Of a DNA stretch of 64,000 nucleotides, positions 54,777 to 62,534 are shown in pieces. The position numbers were made by a program, and so were the translations under genes. The notes beneath the pieces were generated by a model that searched no databases, was not told the DNA's origin, and saw only the letters and a program-made list of their open reading frames with translations. Numbering within the stretch: position 1 is the first letter of the stretch; every line of letters starts with the position of its first letter. The stretch comes from Sinomicrobium oceani. Lineage in GTDB: Bacteria; Bacteroidota; Bacteroidia; Flavobacteriales; Flavobacteriaceae. The stretch lies in assembly GCF_900119185.1 (NCBI RefSeq), contig NZ_FPJE01000006.1, positions 124,001-188,000 on the forward strand, read 5' to 3'.

Positions 54777-54811
54777 TTACCGTTATGCCGTGGTCAAAGG
54801 CATAACGGTAA
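54777..54811. promoter_or_regulatory. Perfect 13-bp inverted repeat upstream of the sigma-like pair
   Basis: TTACCGTTATGCC (54777-54789) and GGCATAACGGTAA (54799-54811) flank a 9-base spacer. It lies about 100 bp upstream of the minus-strand start at 54676 and its right end merges with the first base of RNA-like repeat copy 1. No T-run follows on either strand, so an operator or part of a folded RNA is more likely than a terminator. Confidence 0.5.
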
Positions 54812-55072
54812 CAAAAAGGGCCTTGTCAGTGCAAGACTTCTATAAAGCATACTATTTACTTAAAAACAGGAAGAGTTACCGGAAACAAAATAGGCGTGGA
54901 ACTCGACTTACCGATTTGAGGTACTGGCATACCTTACCATGATAAGTGAGCCCACGCCCGGGTCGTGAGCTATAATCACTTATGTCTCATGGTAACGAAA
55001 AGTGCCAGTTTTCAAATCGAGACTTTAAGCGAATAGCTTCTAATATTTTCTTTTAGAAGAGTCGCAAATATA
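54808..55072 (+). ncRNA. Structured direct repeat, copy 1 (candidate ncRNA or mobile-end structure)
   Basis: Copy 1 of a ~265-nt direct repeat. Nested helices: ACTGGCA (54923-54929) with TGCCAGT (55003-55009); TTACCATGATAAGTGA (54934-54949) with TCACTTAT (54976-54983) plus TCATGGTAA (54987-54995), a long helix with a 3-nt bulge. GGCGTGG (54893-54899) can pair with CCACGCC in the apical loop (54952-54958), giving a pseudoknot. CTTCTAA/TTAGAAG (55036-55058) makes a last hairpin. A small XRE gene follows 149 bp later. Strand is inferred from that gene. Confidence 0.6.
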
Positions 55073-55220
55073 TTTTATTTGAATGATATAAAATAACTTG
55101 TTTAGTTGGATAGCTAAAATTTAGGTTATAAAACATCAATACATATCAAATGTACTTCTATTTTCTTTAAAACACAAATATGTGTCTGTTTATTTTTTGT
55201 AAATAGGGCATATTTATGAT

Positions 55221-55445
55221 ATGGAGGATAATGAAGGAATAACAATTTTAAGAATTATAGGCAAGAAGGTTAAGACTTTCAGAGAAATGAAAAATATGTC
55301 TCAACATGATTTATCCGTAGAAGCCGATATTCCCAAAAATCAAGTAGGACGAATCGAAAGGGCGGAAATAAATACATCTATTCTAACACTTTTTAAGATA
55401 GCTAAGGCATTAGAAGTTGATATAAATAAAATTATAGGGGAGTAA
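55221..55445 (+). CDS. Small XRE-type HTH regulator 1
   Basis: 74 residues, nearly all HTH_3 domain: IIGKKVKTFREMKNMSQHDL, SVEADIPKNQVGRIERAEIN, TSILTLFKIAKALEVDINKI. Very AT-rich compared with the genes outside 55-56.5 kb. No toxin, antitoxin partner or phage gene adjoins. Its stop codon TAA (55443-55445) is the first element of structured repeat copy 2, so gene and repeat abut exactly. Confidence 0.88.
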   Translation: MEDNEGITILRIIGKKVKTFREMKNMSQHDLSVEADIPKNQVGRIERAEINTSILTLFKIAKALEVDINKIIGE

Positions 55446-55712
55446 CCAAAAAGGGCCTTGTCAGTACAAGACTTCTATAAAGCACACTACTTACTTAAAA
55501 AACAGGAAGAGTTACCGGAAACAAAATAGGCGTGGAACTCGACTTACCACATAAGAGGTGCTGGCATACCGTGCAATGATAAGTGAGCCCACGCCCGGGT
55601 CGTGAGCTATAATCACTTATAATCTCATTGCTGTGAAAAGTGCCAGTTTTCAAATCGAGATTTTAAGCGAATAGCTTCTAATATTTTCTTTTAGAAGAGT
55701 CGCGAATATATT
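55443..55712 (+). ncRNA. Structured direct repeat, copy 2 (candidate ncRNA or mobile-end structure)
   Basis: Copy 2 of the same ~265-nt repeat, about 90% identical by eye. The long helix is kept by compensatory change: GCAATGATAAGTGA (55573-55586) pairs with TCACTTAT (55613-55620) and TCATTGC (55625-55631), where copy 1 has TTACCATGA/TCATGGTAA. GCTGGCA pairs with TGCCAGT using one G-T. GGCGTGG and CCACGCC of the pseudoknot are unchanged. XRE gene 2 starts 118 bp later. Confidence 0.6.
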
Positions 55713-55829
55713 GAATTTATGCTTTTGGGCATAAAAGCATTCAAATATAGAAATAAAATCTAAATGTTATAAGATCTTGTAATATTTTATTCGTTAATAA
55801 TTAGTGTTTTTGTATAAAGTCTTTTTATT

Positions 55830-56072
55830 ATGAAAGAACAAATGAAGAGAAACTTAATAATCTTTGGACAGTTTGTTCGTAAACTTAGGAAACAATCCAA
55901 GTTAAGTCAAGATGATGTTGTTAGTAATAGCAATAAGTTAACAAAAGCTACTATTAGTGATATCGAAAATGGGAAAAGGAATCTCTCTTTCACTACTTTG
56001 TTAGATTTAGCCAAAGGAATGAAGAAACAACCTAAGGATCTGTTAGATACTTATTTTGATTTAAATGGGTAA
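55830..56072 (+). CDS. Small XRE-type HTH regulator 2
   Basis: 80 residues, HTH_3 domain: IIFGQFVRKLRKQSKLSQDD, NKLTKATISDIENGKRNLSF, TTLLDLAKGMKKQPKDLLDT. It differs clearly from regulator 1, although the RNA-like repeat before it is nearly the same as that before regulator 1. AT-rich. No partner gene. Confidence 0.87.
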   Translation: MKEQMKRNLIIFGQFVRKLRKQSKLSQDDVVSNSNKLTKATISDIENGKRNLSFTTLLDLAKGMKKQPKDLLDTYFDLNG

Positions 56073-56150
56073 TCTATTTTTTGTTACACCCATCTTTATT
56101 TATTTCAATTAGTTGTATCTGTTATTTACACAAATATAATAAATTAAATA

Positions 56151-56164
56151 CGGGAATATTTCCG
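56151..56164. promoter_or_regulatory. Palindrome upstream of third HTH gene
   Basis: CGGGAATATTTCCG (one G-T) lies 35 bases before the start codon at 56200. Position and symmetry fit an operator for one of the small HTH proteins; no second copy was found. Confidence 0.3.
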
Positions 56165-56199
56165 CATACATTTATTCAGCTTTCACTTTATTTGTTTTA

Positions 56200-56448
56200 A
56201 TGGAATATAAAGCTGCAATATACGCCTATATAGAAAAGTTATGGAAGGAGTCTAAAATGTCTAAAAGACAATTTGCCTTAAAGTATAATATTGATGAGAG
56301 AACGTTAAGAGACATCCTTAATAACAATAGTACTTATCAAATTTCTTTACCAACGATCTATCGTATTTGTGAAGTTAGGAATATTATGGTTTCGGAGTTT
56401 TTTTCTGCTGTAGAGGATGAATTTCCTGAGGTAAAGATGAAGAAATAA
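56200..56448 (+). CDS. Small HTH protein 3
   Basis: 82 residues. AIYAYIEKLWKESKMSKRQF, ALKYNIDERTLRDILNNNST and SLPTIYRICEVRNIMVSEFF form a HTH of XRE-like layout, followed by an acidic/basic tail. It resembles transcription regulators found beside mobile elements in Bacteroidota. AT-rich like its two neighbours, but not preceded by the structured repeat. Confidence 0.82.
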   Translation: MEYKAAIYAYIEKLWKESKMSKRQFALKYNIDERTLRDILNNNSTYQISLPTIYRICEVRNIMVSEFFSAVEDEFPEVKMKK

Positions 56449-56480
56449 ACCGGGTTTAACGGTTCTGTTAATGTATCGGC

Positions 56481-56731
56481 CCGGGGCTTCGGTACACCTG
56501 TCTTATATTTTGATGCATCAAAATATAGGACAGGCACTCAGCCACCGCTGTGTCGTTGTTGTAATAAAGCTTGTCTATACCCAAGACGGGGCAAAGGCGG
56601 CCGGGCTTCGGTACACCATTCACTGCGTTCCGGAACTCAGCCCGCTTTGTTGAGTTCTTTTAAGTTAAATGACAACGACGGGGTAAAGGTGGCTGCGTGT
56701 TTCGGCTACGTTGGAATGTACCGAAGCCCCG
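56481..56731. repeat. Composite inverted-repeat-bounded element, copy D (full form)
   Basis: CCGGGGCTTCGGTACA to TGTACCGAAGCCCCG. Both modules are present, more diverged than in copy B. It begins 32 bases after the stop codon of HTH gene 3 and is followed by GAGGTTTTTT. Apart from it the 56449-56961 gap shows no gene. Confidence 0.88.
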
Positions 56732-56961
56732 AGGTTTTTTAAGATTTTTTTAATACTACACCGTATAATTTTTTTATATATTGTACTCAGGTTTAGTTGT
56801 TTATATGGCACAAAAACACACAAACCGCCTGATCCTTACATGAACGTTATATGCGGTAATCTCCCTTTCGGAGATACCCCAAGGCACATCTTCATGACAC
56901 GATGTAGTACCGTCCTCATAACTTCCGGACGGGTATCCGTTTAACTTTAAATTTTTCAATT

Positions 56962-57699
56962 ATGAAATCGACCTATGAAACCGGCCACGCCAAAAACGTG
57001 GCCAATCTGAGTAAGCTTATCACGCAGATCGAGCTTTACGACAAGTACGATCCGCCTGTAGAAGCATTGACCGTAGAGAACCTCACTACACTCCGCGACG
57101 AAGCGCGGCAGCGCATAGAAGAGGTCGAGGCCCGAAGAGCAGAAAACAAGAATGCCATTCATCGCCGGCAGGATCTGTACCGCGAGCTCAATCCGCTTTG
57201 TACCCGGGTGGTCAACCACCTCGATATTCTGGGGCTGAGCAGTGGTGCACAAGACCGTGCCCGTGCGCTCAACAAGCGTATACAGGGTAGTGCAACCGCC
57301 AAAAAAGTGGTTATGGAAGACGGCGAAGACGGTATGGAAGAAACTACCGTAGGGATATCCACTTCCCGCCAGTCGTTTACGCAGCGAGCAGAACATTTTT
57401 CGCAATTGCTCACGCTTATTCGTACCGTAGACAACTATGAGCCCAACGAGGACGACCTCAAGATGGAGAACCTCGATAACCTCCTGGCGGAGATGAACAA
57501 TGCTACTGCCGCAGTAGACCAGACCGAAGCAGCGCTAAACAAAGCCCTGCGTCTCCGCAACGAAGTACTTTATGCCAGAAACACCGGGGTGTACGACAGG
57601 GCAATGCATGTTAAAAAATACGTGCGCTCGGTCTATGGCAGTACTTCCGACCAGCATTCCCGCGTATCGGGGATACTTTTTACCATGATAAGCAAGTAG
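56962..57699 (+). CDS. Two-fold duplicated helical protein of unknown function
   Basis: 245 residues without signal peptide or membrane span. The protein is two copies of one ~100-residue unit offset by about 130 residues: NLSKLITQIELYDKYDPPVE (15-34) matches HFSQLLTLIRTVDNYEPNED (145-164), TVENLTTL matches KMENLDNL, and the later helices also align. Between them lies a linker with EDGEDGMEETT. Helical with heptad-like Leu spacing. I do not recognise a named family. Codon use returns to the genomic norm. Confidence 0.8.
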   Translation: MKSTYETGHAKNVANLSKLITQIELYDKYDPPVEALTVENLTTLRDEARQRIEEVEARRAENKNAIHRRQDLYRELNPLCTRVVNHLDILGLSSGAQDRARALNKRIQGSATAKKVVMEDGEDGMEETTVGISTSRQSFTQRAEHFSQLLTLIRTVDNYEPNEDDLKMENLDNLLAEMNNATAAVDQTEAALNKALRLRNEVLYARNTGVYDRAMHVKKYVRSVYGSTSDQHSRVSGILFTMISK

Positions 57700-57850
57700 G
57701 CTTTATGGTAGGGTGCTATCGTACCGGTAGTACCGTATGTTTACTTTCCCGCTAACAACCCAACCAGAATATTGTTTTTTGTACTCCCGGCCTTAGGTAA
57801 GGAACAGGAGCTAAAGGTTTGTACCTGTACACTACACGGGTTACTACCGT

Positions 57851-58273
57851 ATGCTCCGTATGCCATACCTGCAGGCCGGGAGTTTTGTACATCTACTCCC
57901 ATACCTTATATCCGTAGCCATTTTCATGGCTTTTCTTTCTTTAGATCATAGTTTCGTGCCTGGTTCCGATATTCTTGCTCCTGTGCGGAATATTGTAGGG
58001 CCTGCGTCCGATATTCTTGCTCCTGCGTGGAATATTGTAGGGGCTGCGTCCAATATTCTTGCTCCTGCGTGGAATATTGTAGGGCCTGTGTCCGATATTC
58101 TTGCTCCTGCGTGGAATATTGTAGGGGCTGCGTCCGATATTCTTGCTCCTGTGTGGAATATTGTAGGGGCTGCGTCCGATATTCTTGCTCCTGTGTGGAG
58201 TATTGTAGGGCCTGTGTGCACTATGCTTGTGCCTGTAGCGGTGCGGACACCATTTTTACAGGTTTCCGGATAA
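57851..58273 (+). CDS. Doubtful frame through the 42-bp minisatellite
   Basis: 140 residues. After a hydrophobic N-terminal stretch (LLPYLISVAIFMAFLSL) come six 14-residue units of the type SDILAPVWNIVGAA. The frame could encode a repetitive membrane or surface peptide, but two other frames across the repeat are also open simply because the unit is a multiple of three. No ribosome-binding or promoter signal was seen. Treat as low-confidence. Confidence 0.25.
   Translation: MLRMPYLQAGSFVHLLPYLISVAIFMAFLSLDHSFVPGSDILAPVRNIVGPASDILAPAWNIVGAASNILAPAWNIVGPVSDILAPAWNIVGAASDILAPVWNIVGAASDILAPVWSIVGPVCTMLVPVAVRTPFLQVSG
57965..58216. repeat. Tandem minisatellite, six units of 42 bp
   Basis: Units start at 57965, 58007, 58049, 58091, 58133 and 58175; each begins TCCGATATTCTTGCTCCTG or a one- to three-base variant, followed by TGGAATATTGTAGGG. 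A degenerate seventh unit follows to about 58240. The 57700-58303 gap contains little else. Confidence 0.95.
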
Positions 58274-58303
58274 TATGCCCTGGCATTGCGGCGATCAGGG
58301 GCG

Positions 58304-58729
58304 TCAAAACATACGTTCCATAATTACAAAATCGTGCCCGTCTTTAGAAAAGGTGATATCGGTTTTGGTAAAACCGTATCTGGAGTAGAACGCCGAAGCG
58401 CTTATACGGGCATTGCACCAAAGGCGGGTAGCATTTCTGCACCTGCAGAGATCGATAATATAGGTAAGCAGGGCAGTGCCATACCCTTTGCCCTGTTCTG
58501 CACTTTCCGTAGCAAACTTGCGAAACTGATAGTGGCCGTTTTCGCCTTCAAAGAGCGAAATTACAGCGATGAGACGGTCATCGGGCAGGAAAAGGCCAAA
58601 GTGTATACCTTCCCGGTCCTGCGGTAAGATGACGCTTTCCGGCGACATCTCCGGATACATCACCCGGTGGCGGATGGGCCAGGTACGCGATCCGGATATT
58701 TTTCTGATATAAAAGTTGGGTGTGTCCAT
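58304..58729 (-). CDS. GNAT family N-acetyltransferase
   Basis: 141 residues from the ATG at 58729. The frame extends five codons further, but a TATCTTTG promoter box covers that alternative start. Acetyl-CoA motif: RKFATESAEQGKGYGTALLT (Q-x-x-G-x-G), then NARISASAFYSRYGFTKTD. Substrate unknown. Single gene. Confidence 0.9.
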   Translation of the reverse strand: MDTPNFYIRKISGSRTWPIRHRVMYPEMSPESVILPQDREGIHFGLFLPDDRLIAVISLFEGENGHYQFRKFATESAEQGKGYGTALLTYIIDLCRCRNATRLWCNARISASAFYSRYGFTKTDITFSKDGHDFVIMERMF

Positions 58730-58741
58730 TACAAGTCGCTG

Positions 58742-58749
58742 CAAAGATA
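58742..58749 (-). promoter_or_regulatory. TAnnTTTG box for GNAT gene at 58.3 kb
   Basis: TATCTTTG on the minus strand, 12 bases upstream of the ATG at 58729. Confidence 0.5.
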
Positions 58750-58889
58750 ATAAGGATATACCTTGATGTTATGAACTTTCCGGCCGGTAGGGCACAGAAA
58801 ACCAAACAAAGATATATCCTTATCCCGTATAAAACCCCATATTATTCTATGCCTTACCGGCTCCCGGTAGCCACAGGTGGGGAAAATGG

Positions 58890-59936
58890 CTAAAAAGCGT
58901 AGTTAATTCCCACCCCGAGAATCTGTTTGAGCTGCAAACGAGGGCCATAAGCCAATGTCTCGTTTTCGTTGATCTGCAGTTCGCGGGTTTTTACATCGTT
59001 ATCATAGATAATATGCGCCCCTATATTGGCCTTAACATATTCGTTTACCACAAGGTTAAGCATAAGTTCCCAGTTGACATCTACATTACCAAAATCGTTA
59101 AGATAGTCTGTATATAGGGTTACTCTGTTCATCATCGTGATATTCTTGTAGATATCCGTTTCCCACTGGCTGTTAATGAGAAAACCGAGCTCCGTACGGG
59201 TTTGTTTCCCTTCGCGGATAATGTTTCCGGCACTGTCATACAAGGCCTTTTGCACCCCGAATGCCCCGGTATTGGCCAGGTCCTGGTCCATTACGTACGT
59301 AGCTTTTTGTGTTAAAGGCGAGAAATATGCCGTTAGTTTTTTGTCCGTAGGCGAATATTCCGCACCGACCCCCAGGAATAAGTAACCCGGTGCCATGAAT
59401 TTGGAGATAGGGTTGTCCCTGTCCGGATATTTATAACCGTTGGTAAACTGGGTCTTAAAGGTAAATTTGGCCGAGTAGTACCAGTCCGATTTTGGCCGTG
59501 TCCGGTAACCGAAAGTACTGTTGAGTTCTATCGCATCGTCCGATTTTCGCAGTTTCTGATCTTCCTGGGCGTTGAGTCCGTACCGTAAGATCAATTCGTT
59601 GTTCCAGCTTACATTGCCTCTTTTATACCAGCGAACAAAGTTGGCCGATGATATCCCGGAGATCGCATTGTTACCCCCGGCATTCCAGTTAGAGAAAGCC
59701 ACCTGGCTGAGTATCACCCCCATTTCGTTTTTCTTGCTCCAATAGGTCACAGGAGCAGGGGGCGGTGGCACAATACTCTTTAACCTTCGTATTCTGGCCC
59801 TGGAAGAATCCTTGGGGATGTAAGTAGGCAGGGAATGCACACCATAAGACGAAGGGTTAATGGGTGTGAGGAATTCCTGTGCCTCAAGAGAATACATACA
59901 AAAAACAGCTGCAATTAAGACGATGATCTTTCTCAT
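58890..59936 (-). CDS. DUF3078 family outer-membrane-type protein
   Basis: 348 residues from the ATG at 59936, chosen for its signal peptide (MRKIIVLIAAVFCMYSLEAQ); the longer frame adds 47 unlikely residues. WSKKNEMGVILSQVAFSNWN and AGGNNAISGISSANFVRWYK are hallmarks of DUF3078. The rest alternates aromatic beta strands (DWYYSAKFTFKTQFTNGYKY, KQILGVGINYAF ending in Phe), as in outer-membrane barrels. Function unknown. Confidence 0.92.
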   Translation of the reverse strand: MRKIIVLIAAVFCMYSLEAQEFLTPINPSSYGVHSLPTYIPKDSSRARIRRLKSIVPPPPAPVTYWSKKNEMGVILSQVAFSNWNAGGNNAISGISSANFVRWYKRGNVSWNNELILRYGLNAQEDQKLRKSDDAIELNSTFGYRTRPKSDWYYSAKFTFKTQFTNGYKYPDRDNPISKFMAPGYLFLGVGAEYSPTDKKLTAYFSPLTQKATYVMDQDLANTGAFGVQKALYDSAGNIIREGKQTRTELGFLINSQWETDIYKNITMMNRVTLYTDYLNDFGNVDVNWELMLNLVVNEYVKANIGAHIIYDNDVKTRELQINENETLAYGPRLQLKQILGVGINYAF

Positions 59937-60224
59937 TGTTAAAACAAGGTTTATATTTAGATTAGTATTCCCGGTACCATTAAACAACGATAGAAAATAC
60001 CACATGCAATATCCAGGTGCATAACGGTGGCTGCACCCTCTATATTGCGGGCAGATGTCTGCGTATTGCGACACCACTTTCCGCTGTGTAATGAAAAACC
60101 GGCCCGGTTAGTTTTATTTATATGATAATATAATGACATTATAATGCTTGCTCGTTCTCGTATCGGGGAGTTTTCCGTATGGTTTTCCCTTTTTACAAAC
60201 GGCTAATATATAAAATTCAATGCT

Positions 60225-62006
60225 TTACAATAATTCCGTAATCGTACGGGCGATGCTTTCGGGGCTTATATGAGCCAGTTCCTGCAACTCCGCTACCTTG
60301 CCTTGTGCTGCAAAACTGTCGGGTATGCCAAGGCACGTTATCTTGTTTTTGTACCCGTTTGCCGCCGCAAATTCCAGCACCGCACTACCGAAGCCCCCGG
60401 CAATGCATCCGTCTTCCACGGTAATTAACGTGCTAAACCGCCCTAATATTTTATGGAGCAGCAATTCGTCCAGCGGTTTTACAAATTGCATGTCGTAATG
60501 CGCTACTTTATCTTTCTGATCCTCAGTGAGTAAATCTATGGCCGGTGCCATGTTCCGGGCAATACTTCCTATCGTTAAAACCGCTATATCCTGTCCGTCC
60601 CGGACCATTTTTCCTTTTCCTATGGGTACGTTGGCAAAAGGCAATTGCCAGTTGGGGGTAATGCCCCGGCCTCTCGGATAACGTATGGCTATAGGGTGGG
60701 GCAGGCCGAGCTGTGCCGTGTACATTATATTTCTCAGGTCGGTTTCGCTGGCCGGAGCGTAGATAATAAGATTGGGAATGCAGCGCAGGTAAGCCAGATC
60801 AAAAACCCCGTGGTGTGTGGCGCCGTCTTCGCCGACCAGGCCCGCACGATCGAGACAGAAAATAACCGGGAGGTCCTGTAGGGCCACATCGTGTATCACC
60901 TGGTCATAGGCCCGTTGCAGAAATGTAGAATATATGGTACAGAAAGGTACCAGTCCCTGTGTAGCCATACCCGCTGCCAGGGTTACCGCATGCTGTTCGG
61001 CAATACCCACATCAAAAGCCCTGTCCGGGATGGCATCCATCATAAATTTTAATGAACTTCCCGTGGGCATGGCCGGGGTAATCCCTACGATATGAGGATT
61101 TTTCCGGGCCAGTTCTACCAGCGTATGGCCAAAAACGTCCTGGTATTTGGGTGGTTCTTTGTCTTTTACGGGCTTTACCAGGATTTCTCCCGTAATTTTG
61201 TCGAATTTTCCCGGGGCGTGGTAGCGCACCTGGTCTTCCTCTGCTTTTTGCAGGCCTTTGCCCTTGGTGGTAATAATATGTAGAAACTTTGGTCCTTTCA
61301 TGGCCTTCAGGCGAGAGAGTTCCCGGAGCAGGGCCCGAAAATCATGGCCGTCTACAGGACCTGTATAATCGAAGTTGAGCGCCCTGATAATATTGTTGCG
61401 TGCCAGCTTGCGGTTTTTCTTTACCTGCGTCAGGTATTCCTTAACAGCGCCCACGCTCGGGTCTATGCCTATGGCATTATCATTAAGTACGATGAGCAGG
61501 TTGGCATCCGTGACCCCTGCATGGTTAAGGGCCTCAAAAGCCATACCGCTGGCTATAGAAGCATCGCCGATAACGGCAATGTGCTGTTTTTCCGTATCCC
61601 CTTGCAGCCCCGAAGCAATGGCCATACCCAGGGCTGCAGAGATGGAGGTAGACGAATGGCCCGTACCGAAGGTGTCATAAACACTTTCTTCCCGTTTCGG
61701 GAAGCCGCTTATACCGCCCAGTTGCCTGTTGGTATGAAAAATTTCTTTTCTACCCGTGAGTATTTTATGTCCGTAAGCCTGGTGTCCTACATCCCATACC
61801 AGCTGGTCGTGCGGTGTGTTAAAGATGTAATGCAGGGCAATGGTCAATTCTACCACACCGAGACTTGCACCCAGGTGCCCTTCTTTTACAGAAACAATAT
61901 CTATAATAAAATCGCGGAGCTCCGCCGCCAGTTGGGGCAGTTCTTCCGGCGCCAGGCGGCGGAGGTCTTCGGGGTAGGTAATATGGTCTAACAGTTTTTT
62001 TGCCAT
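60225..62006 (-). CDS. dxs: 1-deoxy-D-xylulose-5-phosphate synthase
   Basis: 593 residues. Thiamine diphosphate site VIGDASIASGMAFEALNHAG to NDNAIGID (GD-x-N pattern), HLGASLGVVELTIALHYIFN at the start, VGIAEQHAVTLAAGMATQGL with the catalytic Glu, and a transketolase C-terminal domain (AVLTIGSIARNMAPAIDLL). It condenses pyruvate and glyceraldehyde 3-phosphate, the first step of the MEP isoprenoid pathway. Slightly short versus the ~620-residue average, without missing motifs. Divergent from tadA. Confidence 0.95.
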   Translation of the reverse strand: MAKKLLDHITYPEDLRRLAPEELPQLAAELRDFIIDIVSVKEGHLGASLGVVELTIALHYIFNTPHDQLVWDVGHQAYGHKILTGRKEIFHTNRQLGGISGFPKREESVYDTFGTGHSSTSISAALGMAIASGLQGDTEKQHIAVIGDASIASGMAFEALNHAGVTDANLLIVLNDNAIGIDPSVGAVKEYLTQVKKNRKLARNNIIRALNFDYTGPVDGHDFRALLRELSRLKAMKGPKFLHIITTKGKGLQKAEEDQVRYHAPGKFDKITGEILVKPVKDKEPPKYQDVFGHTLVELARKNPHIVGITPAMPTGSSLKFMMDAIPDRAFDVGIAEQHAVTLAAGMATQGLVPFCTIYSTFLQRAYDQVIHDVALQDLPVIFCLDRAGLVGEDGATHHGVFDLAYLRCIPNLIIYAPASETDLRNIMYTAQLGLPHPIAIRYPRGRGITPNWQLPFANVPIGKGKMVRDGQDIAVLTIGSIARNMAPAIDLLTEDQKDKVAHYDMQFVKPLDELLLHKILGRFSTLITVEDGCIAGGFGSAVLEFAAANGYKNKITCLGIPDSFAAQGKVAELQELAHISPESIARTITELL

Positions 62007-62013
62007 AACGACA

Positions 62014-62021
62014 CAAAAGTA
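62014..62021 (-). promoter_or_regulatory. TAnnTTTG box for dxs
   Basis: TACTTTTG on the minus strand, seven bases upstream of the dxs start codon at 62006. Confidence 0.5.
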
Positions 62022-62034
62022 CGAGATGCGTTTG

Positions 62035-62042
62035 TATTTTTG
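62035..62042 (+). promoter_or_regulatory. TAnnTTTG box for tadA
   Basis: TATTTTTG ends five bases before the tadA start codon at 62048. With the dxs box it forms a compact divergent promoter pair in only 41 bp. Confidence 0.5.
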
Positions 62043-62047
62043 CGGAT

Positions 62048-62491
62048 ATGACAGCTACTTTTGACGATGTTTATTTTATGAAAAAAGCACTTCTGGAAGC
62101 AGAAGCCGCTTATGAGAAAGGCGAAGTTCCGGTAGGTGCCGTAATTGTTGTAGACAACCGCACCATAGCCAAAGGGCACAACCTCACCGAGACCCTTACC
62201 GATGTCACAGCGCATGCCGAGATGCAGGCCATTACTGCGGCATCCGGTTTTCTGGGAGGAAAATATCTCAAAGGATGTACCCTGTATGTTACCCTGGAAC
62301 CCTGCCAGATGTGTGCCGGGGCGCTCTACTGGAGCCAGATATCGCGTGTGGTCTTTGCTGCTCCCGACCTGCACCGGGGATATCGTGCCATGGGGGCTTC
62401 CCTGCATCCCAAAACCGAGGTGGTTAGGGGAATTATGGAGGAAGAAGCTGCAACTCTGCTGAAACTTTTTTTTAAAGCAAAAAGGAGTTGA
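62048..62491 (+). CDS. tadA: tRNA-specific adenosine deaminase
   Basis: 147 residues. Zinc-dependent deaminase motifs TAHAEMQAI (His-Ala-Glu) and EPCQMCAGALYWSQISRVV (Pro-Cys-x-x-Cys). Together with VPVGAVIVVDNRTIAKGHN they match TadA, which makes inosine at the wobble position of tRNA-Arg(ACG). Length is normal. Confidence 0.93.
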   Translation: MTATFDDVYFMKKALLEAEAAYEKGEVPVGAVIVVDNRTIAKGHNLTETLTDVTAHAEMQAITAASGFLGGKYLKGCTLYVTLEPCQMCAGALYWSQISRVVFAAPDLHRGYRAMGASLHPKTEVVRGIMEEEAATLLKLFFKAKRS

Positions 62492-62534
62492 TACCTTTTA
62501 TATACGGTAATAGCCTGTACTTCGGAGAGCTTTT

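Noticed and set aside
54808-56072. Integron-like array with the structured repeats as attC sites
   Set aside because: There is no integrase, only two copies are present, no third copy follows HTH gene 2, and the repeats are longer and more complex than typical attC sites.
52496-56653. Short open frames inside the composite elements (for example 52496-52768, 53896-54207, 56471-56653)
   Set aside because: They lie within repeat copies, differ between copies by frame changes and show no protein family.
57965-58216. Possible CRISPR array in the 42-bp repeat
   Set aside because: Units are contiguous with no unique spacers, and no cas genes are present.
61344-61991. 215-residue open frame antisense to dxs
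   Set aside because: dxs on the opposite strand has all catalytic motifs; this frame has no recognisable domain.
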